A stretch of 64,000 bases of DNA, from positions 620,001 through 684,000 of the forward strand of contig JARFXM010000011.1 in assembly GCA_029532625.1 (NCBI GenBank). The letters are read 5' to 3'. The position numbers and the translations under genes were made by a program. How positions within the stretch are numbered: position 1 is the stretch's first letter; the number at the start of each line of letters is the position of its first letter. This DNA comes from Lomentospora prolificans (lineage: Eukaryota > Ascomycota > Sordariomycetes > Microascales > Microascaceae). The notes beneath the pieces were generated by a model. The model did no database searches, was not told the DNA's origin, and was given only the letters and a program-made list of their open reading frames with translations. Below, in pieces: positions 21,616 to 33,657 of the stretch.

Positions 21616-22892
21616 ATGGGCTTGGTGGGAAACGCGCTGCGGCTCACGCTTGGTGCAAGTTTGACGCAGCCGGCGTTGGCGACTGTACACCACCTGGTCT
21701 CCGCGAACCGCTTTACGCCGCCGAAATTCCATTCGATTGAGTTCGATGACGAAACAAACGAACTAACGTTGGTAAAAACCATCGAATCTAATAATAGCCA
21801 TGTCTGGATTTCGTTTAGCGTATGTGAATTGGCCGGGGAGACTTCGGACGTCAAGAATGGGGCAATTGACCAGCGAGAATAGCATGACAAGAAGACCATT
21901 TACGGTTCATCGATGGACAATGGCCGCCTAGCGAGCTACGATGCTGCTACGCTAGAAGTTACCGGAGTCGTCGAAACGTCCGGGTCCTGCGAGGGGCAAA
22001 ATTCCGCCTTCAACTTGGCCACGAAGAAGGAGCCGTATTACGTGATCTCCGGCTCCTATAGTTCTAGTAACGGGTGCGGCATGTCTGTTACAACGGCTGA
22101 CGATGGTTCGTTTGATGGCGTGAAGCAATCCTGGAGATACGAGGATGTATCCAGCGCGCACGGCTTCGCCCTGCAGGAAGTAAACGGCACCGAACTGCTA
22201 TATACGGCTGATATGGGTACCGACATGATCTGGGTCCATGCGATCGATGAGTCCGGGAATGCTGAGGTGCTTCAGCAAGCAGCGCTTCAAGGTTCTGGGC
22301 TTAGGCCCCGGCACATGATTATCCATCCCAAGGGAATGTATGCCTACGTAACCCTCGAGGCTGTTAATAGTCTGCTTGCGCTTAAACTCGAGGATTCTGG
22401 CTTAGTTACTGAAGGCGGCGATACCGAAAGGTTCCCCGTGCTTCCTGAGGGTAAGAGCTCCCGTTGCAACTCGCAACAACCACGAATCACTAACAGGAAG
22501 GAGCAGGAGCGGACAACGCACAACACTGGTCCGCCGGTGTCGATTTGTCCCCGAATGGCCGTTATTTGTGGTTTACTACACGAGGCCGAGGGACGAACTC
22601 CGGTTACATCTCATCCTTCTTGCTTAACGAGGACGGGTCTGTAGCGAAGAAGATGTTCACCCTGGAGACAGGCACAGCGGGCACAGTTTCGAGCTCGGTG
22701 ACGGCAGCGCCGTGGAGCGATCTGCATGTCATCTTGACAGACGCCCCAGGCGCTTACATGGAGGTTTGGCAGCTGGATGAGCCCGTGGAGAGTGAGAGTG
22801 AAGATGTGACGGAATATTCGACTGCTACTGTGGTTGCGAGGCTGGAGATTGAAGTTGACGGATGCTGTGGAAATGCTCTATGGCTCGATTAA
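21616..22892 (+). CDS. carboxy-cis,cis-muconate cyclase-like lactonase, seven-bladed beta-propeller
   Basis: Exons 21616-21819, 21883-22450 and 22507-22892 encode about 385 aa. The first junction restores WISFSHDKKTIYGSSM. The second acceptor is ambiguous between two AGs four codons or fewer apart; I used 22506 because it lies a normal distance after a CTAAC branch point. The repeated pattern of blade strands, RPRHMIIHPKGMYAYV and VDLSPNGRYLWFTTR, is typical of the lactonase family (PF10282) that includes fungal 3-carboxymuconate cyclases of the protocatechuate branch. It could act in aromatic catabolism, like the gentisate genes 31 kb away, but there is no direct link. The N-terminus (LGASLTQPALA) may be a weak signal peptide. 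Confidence 0.85.
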
Positions 22893-23480
22893 AGATCAAT
22901 ATGGTGGAGAAATGAATTGAATTCCGTTAGGTTCGACTGGGAATATTCGGGATATGGGCACTGGATTAGGCCGTTGGGTGGCTCTGTGACTTGGCCTGTT
23001 CTGTCAAGACTAATCTGTCAATGCTGCAATCTTTGGGTTGTCTCGCCAATGGCACAGGGTCAAGGTATATAGTGCTTTTTTCGCTCTAGGCGCAAGTTGT
23101 ATGGACCAGGATTTTGTAATGATATTCAGGCCATCTTCATTCAAATGTCCTCATTCTATCATGGTGGCCCCAAGTCTTTTTGGTGGATGGCGCATATTAT
23201 GGCCTGGCGTCTCTGTCGCTGATAGGGGCTGACGCGAAAAAGCAAATTAAAACAAGTCCTTTCAATGTCCCCTTGTCTTCCGCCTCTCTTCTGAGTCGTG
23301 CGAGCTTTGCTCGCAGCTGAATACAATCAACCCCCAACAGGCAGAGCATGGACTCGAACAGTCGAATTGTATCTGACGTGGCGTTCGCAGACCCTAGTCA
23401 GAGGCCACCATTGAGGTTCGATCTTTCATGGGAGGCGAAGCACCAAGGGGACAATGTCGAAATACACAGCCCCTCGCACC
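22893..23480. other. intergenic
   Basis: About 590 bases between the muconate-cyclase-like gene and the Tc1-type element. No gene or motif is recognised. Confidence 0.45.
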
Positions 23481-23510
23481 GCCAGTAGGGTCCCAAAAGT
23501 CATTGGCCAC
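23481..23510 (+). repeat. left terminal inverted repeat of the Tc1-type element
   Basis: It is the exact reverse complement of 24762-24791 over about 30 bases. The outermost bases (GC) could be flank rather than repeat, because GC is self-complementary. Confidence 0.93.
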
Positions 23511-24761
23511 ATATAACGGAAACACACACATTTCAATCAACAATATCTCCATCACCACTACTTATTATCCCTATATTTTTATATGAGATTGAAGGTATTT
23601 AGTACCTAATTAATCCACCAGAAGCTCTTTTTAGTTCACGCATCCAGTCAGGCATAGTCCTACAGTACTTTAAGAACAGATCCTCCTCAAAGCTATCCCA
23701 GATACCACGTACGATATCTTTGAAATCCTGCTCGCTCTGGATCAGATGCCTCTTTTTTTCGATGCGCACCTTAATCTCACGCCAAATATTTTCGATAGGA
23801 TTGAGATTAGGGCTCTAGGCGGGCCACTTCATCCTCTTAACCCCCCCAAGAGTATCATATAAGTGGCGGCCCGCAAAGTTATGATAAGAGGTATTATCTT
23901 CCTGTAGATATACCTAGGGGCTGTATTTCTCCTTCATTTGAAGATAGAAAGGCAAAAAATATAGGATATAGATCTCGTTCCTATATCTACTACCATTAAT
24001 AGTAGTAGATCGATCAAGGAAGATAAGAGGCCTGCGATGCCTACCTATAAAGTAGCCCTAGACTGAAATCGTGAAGCCAGCGACTTTATATGTAGGGCGC
24101 GTACACTCTTCAAGATATTCCTCGCCTTTCCTTCGTGAAATATGAACGTTGCCAGACTTCCCATGGCTATAGAAGTAGACCTCATCTAACCAGCATACTT
24201 GCTCCCATTTTGTAAAGAGATTAGTAGTAATAAAGGTGCGGCGATCCTGTTTATGCTTAGAAGTAAGGCCTGGTTTACATCGGGCCTTGAAACGTTGGAT
24301 ACCCTTTTCTTTAAGGATGTTGTGGACTTGATTTCGTGTCAGATGGCGGCCAGATTTCGAAGGCGTTGAAAGCTCAATAAGTGATGACTTTCTCTCCTAG
24401 ATTGCTACATAAGTAACTAACCTCTTTGCTCTTAGACTAATTAGTAGAGGACAACCAGGTCTTAGGAGCGTTTTGAAGGGATTTGGAGCTTTCTTTGCGA
24501 TGTTCTCCTTAACTAACTTGATAGTATATGAAATGGTCGATTTTGGGATGTGTAAGATAGATCTAATCTTCTGATGGGTATATCCACGTTGGGATAAGTC
24601 CTATATAGCTTTCTGGATATTTGGAGAAAGCTCCTGACGGCGGCGTTTCTGTTGGTCTATCTGTTTTAGAAAAATATGGATATTTAGGTAAGAAAGAGGA
24701 AGAAGAAGGGGGAGGGTGATGAAGGGGGAAATGAACGTGTCGTGTTCAAGCGGGGCAAAAA

Positions 24762-24791
24762 GTGGCCAATGACTTTTGGGACCCTACTGGC
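24762..24791 (-). repeat. right terminal inverted repeat of the Tc1-type element
   Basis: It pairs with 23481-23510 without mismatch. That the termini remain perfect while the coding part has stops suggests a fairly recent insertion. Confidence 0.93.
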
Positions 24792-24957
24792 CTTAGTGTC
24801 ATTGACACAGGCTCATTGCCCAGGCTATAATATTCTTTGTCCCATCAGTGCCTTCTTCTTGGAAGTATATGCTAACTGATGCATACCATGGTCGCATTCT
24901 GAATCATTTCCTTTTCCTTCAGCGTTACAGACTTTTTTTCTGCTTCATATTACACAG

Positions 24958-27749
24958 ATGAGCGGCCTCGAAGGAGGAGCCAGTATTCTCGCATTTGTGC
25001 TCCTCGGGCTCAAATCCGCGAAACTGATCCACTCAATTCTCTCCGATATCAAAGACGGGCCCCAAAATGTCCAATACGCCGCTCAAAATGTTTGGGGGCT
25101 AGCTTCAATCCTTGAAACCCTTGCGGATCACCGTGCCCTGGACAAGGCGGGTAGCGAGGGTCTCAAGGATCGTCTCCTGATATGCGTCGACGACCTAGCG
25201 TCCTTCAATCAGAAGCTCGGAAAGCTCGTTATTTCTGACTCTGAAAGGAAATGTGGTAGGTTCTGGAAAATGCTCAAGGCTGTTGTTAGCGAAAAGGCCC
25301 TCTTGTCGATGAGCGCTGTAGTTGCTGGGCACGCAGCTACGCTAAGCCTTCATCTCGACACACTTCAAAGGTAACGCATAGTATTGTAAAAGAAATCATG
25401 CTAGTGGGCCTACGAAGGTTTGGCTAATCCCTACCTAGCGGTTCCGTCTTTGCTATAGAAGACAGGTTAGAGGCCCAAGGAAAAGTGTGCTCCGATCACA
25501 ATACCGCCCTTGAGACCGTATCCGAACGCATCGTACAACTCCATGAAAGGCATGTCAGGGTAGAGGAGGCAATTTGGTCCATCTCTTCGGCATCTCTTAC
25601 GAAGGACAGTGAGACCCGTTCCATGCTTCGGGATATCCTGCAGCGTGTCACAAAACTCTCTTTGTCACACGACCAAGAACATCAAGAGAGCCATGATGCC
25701 ACGGTCGTCGGCGGAAGTGAATGTCTCGGCTCGAAGGACAAACAGCTATCCTTTCCTTCGACGCAGAGACTGACAGATTCAAAGATGATCGACTCGATTT
25801 CAAGTTTATTTAGTCTTGCATATGATCAACAGCATACTCATGGCAATATACGTAGTGGTGACCGCCTAATGGACAGTCTTGTGGACACCCTAGGGATCAT
25901 GAGTTCAGATTCCTTTTTCGAAGACGTCGCTCTTTCAGAACTCAGGAGCGCCGACCAAAGCGGGCACAGCACCCTTGATGGAATCCTTTTCAAACACCTG
26001 CGCGAAACAATCCAAACCGTCCATCACAGCCTTTTACTATCACGCGAGGCGAGCCGGGTGACCCAAGGTAAGAACCGACCAGTCAAGTTGTCATCTAGAG
26101 GAGTGTGTGGGACTCATATTCTATTATAGGTTTCTCGTATAGGCCGACATCTGGTCGTGTCCTTGGTACTAGATGGATGAAATCGACCTACCAGTTTGGA
26201 GCCGGGTCAATATCTGTGATAACGGTGAACAAGTATTGGAGTACAGGGACCGCGCAGACTAGCTCTAATGCAACGGAGGTCGCTAACTTGACGGGAAATA
26301 TTTACAATGAAACAACGGCGACAGTCATATTGAGCCCCAAGAGTGCCGAATACATGGGGTCAACTGCTGTGAGAAAACATCTCACGATCTCAAACCACCT
26401 ACTTCGTGGTGATGCTGGGATTCACATGAGCATACCCAATCTCACAATTAAGAATGTGTTACCAATGGGATCTAACATATTTCGAATTGTGGCGAATGGT
26501 GACGTGAAAGAATTGAAGCGGTTCTTGAGCGCAGGCAAAGGATCTTTGACCGATGAAGACGAATATGGAGCATTGTTGCTTATGGTACGTACGGAAAGCT
26601 TTCCGGCTTTCATTAATCAGCTGAGTGTCTAATCTCTTCCTTTATAGTACGCTATCGAGCAGCCGAAAATGTGCCAGTTTCTCATCGATTCCGGTGCAGA
26701 CTTAGATCACGTCGGAGATGGAGCGGGCCTTCTGTCGGGCGAAGTGCAGTAAGGAGGAGATGAAGACCCGATTTATCATCATGTTATTCTAACGACATCC
26801 TACAGTGTAGAAGGAACCGCCCTCTATCTATCTACGGGTCTCGATTTCTCCCGGCGAAGGCCATCGGAAGGCAATCTGGCTTGTCTCAAAACGCTTCTTG
26901 CTGCTGGATGTGACCCTACAATTTCCTTTTTGCCTGGAACTAGTTCACAAGCCATAATGGCTATATTCTGGACTGGTAAAATAGTAAGTTAGGGCCGAGG
27001 TGGATCGGGAGCCATGAATTGATGACAGCTAATCCTAGCACTAGGAAGTTATGAGCGCCTTGCTCGAATACGGTGGCTTTTGGCTGAGTGAAGGTGACGG
27101 AAAGGACTCCTACGCTGCAGCGCTTGTATGGCTCTGTGCTGGAGGGCGCTTTACGACTGAAAGCATAAAATATCTCCTGAGTAAGAGTGCGGATCTCGAA
27201 CGGTGCGAGTCTACCAACGGCTGGACTTGTCTACATGCTTGCTTTATTGGTCCCGACTGGTTCCCGGGTGAAGAGGTTCCTCCAGACGAAAGGGCCTGGA
27301 TCCGACGAATCCGCGAGTCAATTCTTTATCTTGTTCGACAAGGCGCCGATCCGTGGGCGGAGACCTTTGAGTTTCAATCTGTTTCTGAATTTGCGTACAC
27401 CGTTGACCCGTTATCCTACGGTGATACCGACTTTTGTGCGTATGGTAGCTTGAAAGGAGATCTGTGGGATAGCGTACTCGCTGAGTGTGGATATGACATT
27501 CGGGCTTTCCGGAAGGGATATGCACGGACTGCTCAGTATATGTCAGAATACTCGAGGGAGGGGTTTGAGAGTCTCTGGAAAGGACTGGAAAGTCTCTGCC
27601 CCTATTACAACGACAAAGAGGGAGAAACGTGGTGTCCCTGTGTCGATAAAGAGGCGTGTCTGTGTGTTCGCGTTGAAGAGGCCTGGGAGACTGACAGTGA
27701 CGACGATTCAGAGTCGGGCGACGAGGGAGGAGGAGTATCTTTAATGTAA
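24958..27749 (+). CDS. STAND-type N-domain protein with ankyrin-like C-terminus, no NTPase domain
   Basis: Six exons keep frame: 24958-25370, 25439-26067, 26130-26584, 26648-26748, 26806-26983 and 27045-27749, giving about 826 aa. The first 60 residues (GASILAFVLLGLKSAKLIHS, then an amphipathic helical region) resemble the fungal N-terminal helical domain found on many NACHT and ankyrin proteins. A charged helical middle follows. Around residues 480-700, helix pairs such as MCQFLIDSGADLDHVGDG, CLKTLLAAGCDP and IKYLLSKSADLERCESTNGWTCLHAC are ankyrin-like but irregular. The tail has several Cys (CPCVDKEACLCV) and ends in an acidic stretch of about 20 residues. There is no P-loop, so it is not a complete NLR. 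A role in immunity or allorecognition is inferred only from domain company. It starts 167 bp from the Tc1-type element. Confidence 0.82.
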
Positions 27750-28432
27750 AGTGACTGGAGTTGAATAACTCATCAGGTTGCATGCCTCATCAATTTCTGT
27801 ACAATATCATGAATCTATATGGACAGTGGCTAATCCCACTGGGTCAATCCGCGTTTGGCGTCAAGAAACACCTTCAAATAGGATAGGATTTTTCAGCAAA
27901 GGCAGCAGATTCAGTAAAGCAGAAACTACTATGGCGTGGTGAACAGAATCACCGTAATGCGGCAGTTGAATACGGACTCCTTTATTATCGAGTACACCCC
28001 AGACAGAGTCTTGCATAGCCTCAGTCGGGCTACTGGGGCCTTTGCCACCGGTTATCAATCACTCCGAAGACCGAGTGGCCGTTTCGCGCCTGTTTGCTAC
28101 CTATGAAGTCAGTTCATCAATCAATCGGAACATAAGCGCGTTATTGCCAAGCCAGAGATTGGCCACCCTGTCTCTCCCTGTTCGCTGTGGTGAGGCTATC
28201 ATGATCACAGAGAACGGTGACGTCAGACACGGTCATCGTGGAGCCACAACTTCGTCGGCACAATCAGCTGTATGAGTGCCCGGATGACGATACTATGTCG
28301 AAAAGGCTCTATTCCGCCGACTTAAATATCGTTCTTTGGCTTGCAAGCCGAAGTCAACCATCTTAATCGCAAAACTTGCAATTTCACGACAGAGTATCTC
28401 TACGCTAATTTATATACACACCTATTGCTGCA
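27750..28432. other. intergenic
   Basis: About 680 bases. No supported gene. It should include the promoter of the SDR that starts at 28433. Confidence 0.45.
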
Positions 28433-29434
28433 ATGTCTGGTGAACAATTCCAAACGGGTACGCGGATTTCAAACTGCAGGACAACCTTCGCTGAATACTA
28501 AAATTTTCATAGGACATAGCATCCCGACTAGCGAGCTCAAGCACCCTGGGCTTCAGTCGGATATGCCTCATCCCCAACCCGAATCCCAGAAGGTCCCAAC
28601 TGAAGATCAAGGCTACAAGACGTACCAGGCCGCTGGAAAACTAAAGGGCCGCAAGGCACTCATCACCGGCGGCGACTCCGGTATTGGCCGTTCGACCGCC
28701 ATTCTTTTTGCGATGGAGGGTGCCGATTCCTTCATCGTGTATCTACCCGAGGAGGAGAAGGATGCGCAAGAGACAAAAAAGCAGGTTGAGGAGCACGGAC
28801 AGAAGTGCTACCTCATGTCCGCAGACCTTCGTGACCGTCAAAACTGCAAAAAAGCCGTGGATGAGGCAGTTAAGAACCTCGGTGGCCTCGATATTCTATT
28901 CAACAACGCCGCGTACCAGATGCAGGTTGACTCTATCGCCGATCTTTCTGAGTAAGTTGTTTATCCTCGACCAATGCTCGCCTACTTACTAAGTATTATT
29001 ACAGGGAACAATGGGTACGAACCTTCGACACCAACATTCATCCCTATTTTTACCTCGCCAAGTACGCGCTTCCCCACCTGAAATCCGGCGCCTCCATAAT
29101 AAACAACGCAAGTATCAATGCATACATCGGCCGACCTGATCTCCTCGATTACACTTCCACCAAAGGCGCCATTGTTGCCTTTACACGCGGCTTAAGCAAC
29201 CAGCTTGTCAGCAAGAACATCCGTGTTAACGCCCTTGCCCCTGGGCCCATCTGGACGCCCCTCATCCCCGCAACTATGACCAAAGAGAACCAGAAGCAGT
29301 TTACGAGCCCAATGGGAAGGCCGGGTCAGCCGTCTGAGGTTGCAACATGCGCGGTATTTTTAGCGTCCACTGACAGCTCGTTCATTAGCGGACAAACAAT
29401 CCACGTGAACGGTGGAACCATAGTTAATGGTTAG
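28433..29434 (+). CDS. short-chain dehydrogenase/reductase (SDR)
   Basis: Exons 28433-28457, 28513-28951 and 29005-29434 encode about 297 aa. The short first exon (25 nt, MSGEQFQT) is joined by a 55-bp intron to HSIPTSELKHPGLQSDMPHP, a more natural start than the unspliced upstream frame. The Rossmann cofactor motif is ITGGDSGIG, the NNA motif is in LFNNAAYQM, the catalytic serine is in NNASINAY and the YxxxK pair is YTSTK. Near the end, FLASTDSSFISGQTIHVNGG is the standard SDR terminus. The long N-terminal extension with PHPQPESQKVPTEDQGY resembles the bacterial general-stress YdaD/YhdG/GsiB-neighbour SDR group. The substrate is unknown; NADP(H) dependence cannot be decided. Confidence 0.93.
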
Positions 29435-31976
29435 GTAGAGCTAAGAGAGAGCCGTTAGCAAGTATGAAGCTTAGAGTAGTGTGAATAAACCTCTGTAAAT
29501 GATGATATTCCTCACTATGGGGACTGTGCATACGCTCTGTGAGAAAACCGGACTCCCTGAGTAATGAAACGAATCGCCTGAAATAGTCATGCTGCCGTTC
29601 TAAGGGTTGGTGGTTTCGATGGGCCTATCTCGTGGTGGACAAATGAAAACTCGATCTAGATACCTACCTTTAGTCAACGGTGCAGTTTACTATTCAACAC
29701 ATTAGCCTTGGCCGTCGATATCACGACCAACTAGGTTTCTCTGCTCTTCCGCCGAATGACTTAGGTGCGTAAGGGAGACTGAGCCGAGATCGGGGTACGG
29801 AGACAAAGTGGAGACTGCACCGACATATATCACGATGGAAGAAAAAATGCGAGGAGCGAATACCAACTCAAGGTCAAGGTCACCAGTCACGGATACGGTA
29901 GGTCCACTGGAGATGGCTCGTCTATTTTCGGGTCTCTAGTAGTCTCTGGATTTACCTTACCATGGCGTTTACATACGTCATATAGTCAATATACACAGGT
30001 ATCACCACGTCCTTGTAGTCGTCAGCTCGGAACTCCTCGACTTAGCTTTGAAGAGTCCCGTCCCACCCGACGATAGGCTCAAGAATTCGAGCGCCGGAAT
30101 AAGCAGCCTCACGTCGTTGAAAGACAGGTATTTTCTAGAGGTCGATAGTGGGTGACTTGTGTTTAGACGAGCACGAGCACAGGCCGGGTCGCGGGAGAAA
30201 GTGCAACCGAGTCGCGAGGAATGTGAGTGCGTAGCGGCATCTGACGAGGCCAGTTGGGGATATAGTATTAGTAGGCGAGATGCTGTACTATCCTTATAAT
30301 TGTTGGCTTGTTTCGCTCTTGTTTATAGTGTTATATCCTTGCTCTAGGGGCTCAGTTCCTAACTGATCCTTATCTAATAGGGGTGCCATTTACTCCTGTG
30401 CGAGCTATACCGACTCTAGCTGGCCTAATTCTTAGTCGGCTAGTCCTTGCCGCAATTAGGGACCTATGGTAGTGCTCGCTCAAACAAAAGGGGCAACGGA
30501 CTGTACAGTAAGAATCAGAAGTTTTGAAACGAAGTTGTTATCTGGACAGACAGTGGCTTTCCTCGGTACGTCCGTAGCTCTTTATACTATCTTAATCGTA
30601 GGACTAATGCTATGAGCCAACCCAGGGTCACGGGGTAGGCCGAGCGGTAGAGACCGGCACAATGAACAAGTGTACGAGTTGCCAGAGCGCTGCGTGGCTT
30701 GCCAGGCAGAAGTCACCAGTCCGCGCAGTGACCCCCACGACTTCGCGCAGGAAGGTAAAGAAGAACAGAATTACGAGCAATATATACTGGATTTTATATA
30801 CTTATCTATCTACCTCAAAGTATACGTGTGTGGGTCTTTCAGGCTCTGGGCCAGGCCTTCAGACCATCAATCCTTATGGAGGCGAGTCAATAATCATAGG
30901 CCATGGCCTAATACTAAACGCTGACTCCTGAGCCACACTTACAATCCCTAAAATCACGTTTCAATAACCGGATATTTTCAATAACGCGATATCATCTTTC
31001 CCAACTTCTTCAGCTAACCTTAAATCTAAAGATAATCCTACCCACTTTAAATTCAAAGTATTTAGATATCAAATAGAAGCTTTCTGCCTTGATATTTGTA
31101 GAGTAGTCTGGCCTACTTGGTCTTTTCTTAGACGACGAGCCAGAGCTACCAATAATTTGGTACTATTACCCCAGAAACTAAATCTTTGCCTGCCAACCGG
31201 AAGACAGTGCTTAGATGCGTAACGTGTGAAAACTTTCGTGACGCCGAGATCCTTCAGGACGCTACGTCATGTGCGGCGCAGCTCTCTAATAGAGTCAGCG
31301 AAGGCGTATTATTCAAGGTTATGGATGCCACATAAAGTTTTAAGATGCGTCATTCTATACTGATCTCTCCTTATAGGAACTTGGCGAACTCGCCCCGGGG
31401 TTGCTCCGTGATATCACCGTTGATGATCTAAGTTGGATAGATGACGAGGTTACAGATGCCTATTTGCCGTATTAGCGACCTGGGTCCTTGGATATCGCTC
31501 GGCCTTAGACCGTCAGTGAGACTAGAATGCGCGGAGGGACCTAGAGAGGAGCCTATCCCGACATATTTCCAGGTAGGAACGACTGCACTGAGTCGGCTTG
31601 AATACAGACACTCGTAGCGCTCATCGACAACATGGCCATAAACCAATATGAAAGATGGTGTCGTCTATCACCGGAATACTGACCAGGAGTTGGGGCTTGA
31701 CTCCTCCTAGTAATGGCTGGCTCCAATCTGTCGCTACTAGCGTAGATTTGCATACCGTATAGTATTTATAGCTTTTGGGAAGAGCACTGCGGATTTACTG
31801 CATTGGATACAGCGGATCTGTATCCCAGTTGAGTATAACATACTATATTTCTTTTGCGTTATATGGCTCTCCAGGACTCCGAGACCAACGTGCAGGAAAT
31901 ATCACCAAACCGTCGTCCTTGGTCTATTCCAAGCGTTTGGAGGGTCAAGGCAATACTTAATAACATGTGTGGGATC
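29435..31976. other. gene-poor tract, partly AT-rich
   Basis: 2.5 kb without a supported gene. The stretch from about 30240 to 31150 is AT-richer and rich in TA steps and CTAG-like motifs, as decayed repeats often are, but I found no inverted or long direct repeat ends and no transposase or reverse-transcriptase motif. Open frames at 30662-30931 and 31775-32234 look fortuitous. Confidence 0.4.
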
Positions 31977-32284
31977 TTAGGCACAAGTGTTGCAGTGATT
32001 GCAGCAGTTCTTCCCATGGGGACAGCAGCAGGGTCCAGTCCACCCATCGCAGGGACACTCAATTCACTGTCGCTTCTCCAGCAAGTCGAGGAACATGGAG
32101 ATAGAAGGTGCCATCATTGCGGCGCACGATTTGGTTTTCAGCCGGGGTCATTTCGGCCTGGGGCTAAAAAGGGGTTAGTAATACTCGAAAGTAAGAGGAT
32201 CACTAAGGAGTCACAGACCTGTGGGGCAGCGTAAGTCGCGGTGGCAACACTGAGGCAGATGAGGATCGAGGAAAGGAGCTTCAT
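31977..32284 (-). pseudogene. small secreted Cys-rich protein gene, probably decayed or mis-framed
   Basis: The minus-strand ATG at 32284 opens a clear signal peptide, MKLLSSILICLSVATATYA, cut before APQ. A 55-bp intron (32218-32164, CTAAC branch point, donor GTCTGT is weak) joins it to PQAEMTPAENQIVRRNDGTF and on to LAGEATVN with a stop at 32059-32061, 56 aa in all. Directly downstream in the +1 frame is CPCDGWTGPCCCPHGKNCC and NHCNTCA, nine cysteines in 26 residues, ending at a TAA at 31977. An EKRQ dibasic site precedes it, followed by a TGA. Either a frameshift plus nonsense change separates pro-peptide and mature peptide, or a second intron joins GEAT to NCCNHCNTCA. Its function is unknown; Cys-rich secreted peptides of fungi are often effectors or metal binders. 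Confidence 0.5.
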
Positions 32285-33657
32285 TTTGATAGTAGATATA
32301 AACTGAGTCGAGCTCCGGTATGCAGTACTATTTTGAATGATAATATCGGTGTTCTCTGCCTAGGTCATTACATCCGAGTCGTACCTCAGGGAGTAACACT
32401 GAATCTTTATTTATCAGTTTGACATCGTACAAAATCTCCAGCCTAATACAAAGGTTCTTTACATTACACCAACCCGCGTCCACTCACAAACCGGGTCTTA
32501 GGTGCGTAGCAGTTCTCAAGCATTGACGCTAACCTACAAGGTAGTGCTTCCTTTTGGCATGTTTGACCTGTCGGAGGCCATAATAGACCATGACGCACGC
32601 TGATCTCGGCTTCGGACCCGGTAGACATGCATGAGTGGCCGACCGGGCCAATTTGGGTTCATCCCCATTAGCCAACGCAACGGGACCCGTGGTCCAATGT
32701 GCTGGGTCACCGGTTACTGATCCAGTCGCCGCCGTCATTCCTCACCGACAGATTACTTCATAGCCACTCTACAGCTAAGACGAAATGCCCCATCTTGGAC
32801 CTGTCTCGGCTCACCGGGGATTTCAAGCTCAGGTTATGGCCCGATTGGATCCTAGGTAGATCTCGCATTGAATTGCTGCCTTCAGGGTACATGGGATCGT
32901 TGTCCTTAATTTACTTGGTTCTATTCATATACCTTCATCACATTGAGGTACTCTTTTGATGCAAGTGATAGGCCTCGAACCTGTCTCGAATCATACGCGG
33001 CTATCTCTGCACGTCGGGCGGTCCTGAAGCTCAAAAATCGGCATCAATATGGGGACTGTGGGTAGTCGATTCCTTCTAATATGTACGAAACGGCTTCAAT
33101 GACTTTCAGGATGGATTCCGGCTTAGCAATCTAATATCATATCCATCATTCCCTCTTCTAATGGAGATATAAACTCGTGTCGAAGTCTCTGCTTGCTAGC
33201 CGAGGATAATCCACTTGGTCCGCCTTGAACCTCCAGGCCAAAACTGATTCGAGATACTTCTAGTTAGTAGATGGTGGGTGCCAGTCTAGAATCCTCAGGA
33301 TGGGTTTTTGTTCCTTCATCCCTCTTCGTTGCCCAAGGCAGCAGGAAGTTCCGACCATTTAGGCCGGTCCCTCGCAAGAGAGCCGCAACCACCATCGAAA
33401 CCACGCTCGACTTCCCCTAAAATCTCCTACCTATATCATACATTTCGCCAGAAGATGCGTCGATATCGTGAAGCATCAGCACGGAACTCGGCATTGATAG
33501 TTCGTGTTCCCTGACTAAGCAATGAGGGGTTGTTTCAGAGGTGGGGAGGGGCGGGCAGTTTGGATCTTCAGGGGATTTGCTGGGTGACGGCTGTCACCAT
33601 AAACTCTGCTTCATCAAAGATAAGTATCGCTCATACTCTTCGAGCGCAACTAACAAC
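32285..33657. other. intergenic
   Basis: About 1.4 kb. No gene is supported. The frame of the gelsolin-like gene is open upstream to 33541 but lacks an ATG that looks better than the one at 33658. Confidence 0.45.

Larger units (their letters stand above)
23481..24791 (-). mobile_element. Tc1/mariner-type DNA transposon with RIP-like stop codons
   Basis: A 1311-bp element bounded by perfect inverted repeats of about 30 bp (23481-23510 and 24762-24791), beginning GCCAGTAGGGTCCCAAAAG. Inside, the minus strand holds one continuous transposase frame ending at a TAA at 23599-23601. It is interrupted by five stops, all TAG (near 24601, 24397, 24058, 23914 and 23815), with no frameshift. The DDE motifs are readable: WLDEVYFYSHGKSG, YLQEDNTSYHN and SPNLNPIENIW. 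The spacing from the second Asp to the Glu of NPIE is 34 residues, so DD34E as in Tc1 elements. No ATG is obvious at the 5' end and a TA target duplication is not clear. It is inactive as an autonomous element. Confidence 0.93.

Noticed and set aside
30240..30520. Possible decayed LTR of a retrotransposon
   Set aside because: Composition is suggestive, but I found no matching second LTR, no TG/CA ends with target duplication, and no primer-binding site that I could confirm.
30630..30700. tRNA- or SINE-like A box (GGCCGAGCGGTAGAG)
   Set aside because: No matching B box or acceptor-stem pairing follows at the required distance.
32950..33000. T-arm-like GGTTCGAG on the minus strand
   Set aside because: The flanking bases do not form a T stem or any cloverleaf.
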